Assembly: GCA_027621385.1 (NCBI GenBank)
Contig: JAQCBQ010000004.1
Location: forward strand, 1-33,983
Length of the DNA: 33,983 nucleotides
Direction: 5' to 3'
Source of the DNA: Bacteroidota bacterium
GTDB taxonomy: Bacteria > Bacteroidota > Bacteroidia > CAIKAF01
The notes beneath the pieces are model-generated. The model was given only the letters and a program-made list of their open reading frames with translations, had not been told where the DNA came from and did no database searches. The position numbers and the translations under genes are program-made. Shown piece after piece: positions 33,833 through 33,983 of the stretch. Position 1 is the stretch's first letter. Every line of letters starts with the position of its first letter.

Positions 33833-33983
33833 ATATCGATTCCAAATTGGTATTCAATTTTGAACATTGCTGCTCATGTTTCTTGCAGCGGAATCGGCCT
33901 TCAAATCTCCTCCCATTTAAAAAAATATGGCCTTTCCCCTTGAAACTTTGAAAATCCTCGCGTAAATTCGTAGTTCATCGATG
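33833..33983 (+). promoter_or_regulatory. Promoter-like region of a gene beginning at the window end
   Basis: TTG (33940-33942), a 20-bp spacer and TAAATTCG (33963-33970, one mismatch to TAnnTTTG) precede an ATG in the last three bases (33981-33983). This may be the promoter and start codon of the next gene, which cannot be seen. The part before it (33833-33939) shows nothing I can name. Confidence 0.35.

Overview
The window reads as a chromosomal segment of a member of the Bacteroidota, most likely a flavobacterium-like lineage. The evidence is a PorU/PorV/PorP/GldJ type IX secretion and gliding gene group, a Bacteroidota-style dcw cluster (FtsL_2-type FtsL, divergent FtsQ, PASTA-bearing FtsI, no murF or ddl), and repeated TAnnTTTG promoter boxes. 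All assignments come from reading motifs; no database search was run.

Layout. (1) 3-5249: the 3' part of a large fully reducing type I polyketide synthase gene (KS end, AT, DH, structural KR, ER, KR, ACP), followed by an intrinsic terminator. (2) 5250-5925: a gap with two copies of a GC-rich palindromic repeat in opposite orientation, AT-rich DNA, and four GTGGG boxes at an exact 10-bp period just before mraZ. (3) 5926-21013: dcw cluster, all on +, with overlapping or nearly touching genes: mraZ, rsmH, ftsL-like, ftsI, murE, mraY, murD, ftsW, murG, murC, ftsQ, ftsA, ftsZ. Together they make the peptidoglycan precursor from UDP-MurNAc to lipid II (murF is elsewhere) and build the divisome. (4) 21014-22652: a third repeat copy, a hotdog thioesterase overlapping a SAM methyltransferase, and tRNA-His on the minus strand. 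(5) 22868-25372: a Cu(I)-type P1B ATPase and a convergent DUF983 protein whose 3' ends overlap by 15 nt. (6) 25373-33644: type IX secretion block with porP and gldJ on minus and porU and porV on +, divergent from a 321-bp promoter region; repeat copies follow gldJ and porV. (7) The window ends in a promoter-like region and an ATG that may start the next gene.

The least explained structure is a family of five intergenic repeats of about 145-150 bp. Their ends and central core are conserved. The arms between them differ in sequence from copy to copy, yet pair within each copy. Four of the five lie just downstream of a gene's stop codon, in the sense orientation. A second pattern is a -7 promoter box placed only 4-6 nt before the start codon at four loci, which suggests leaderless transcripts.
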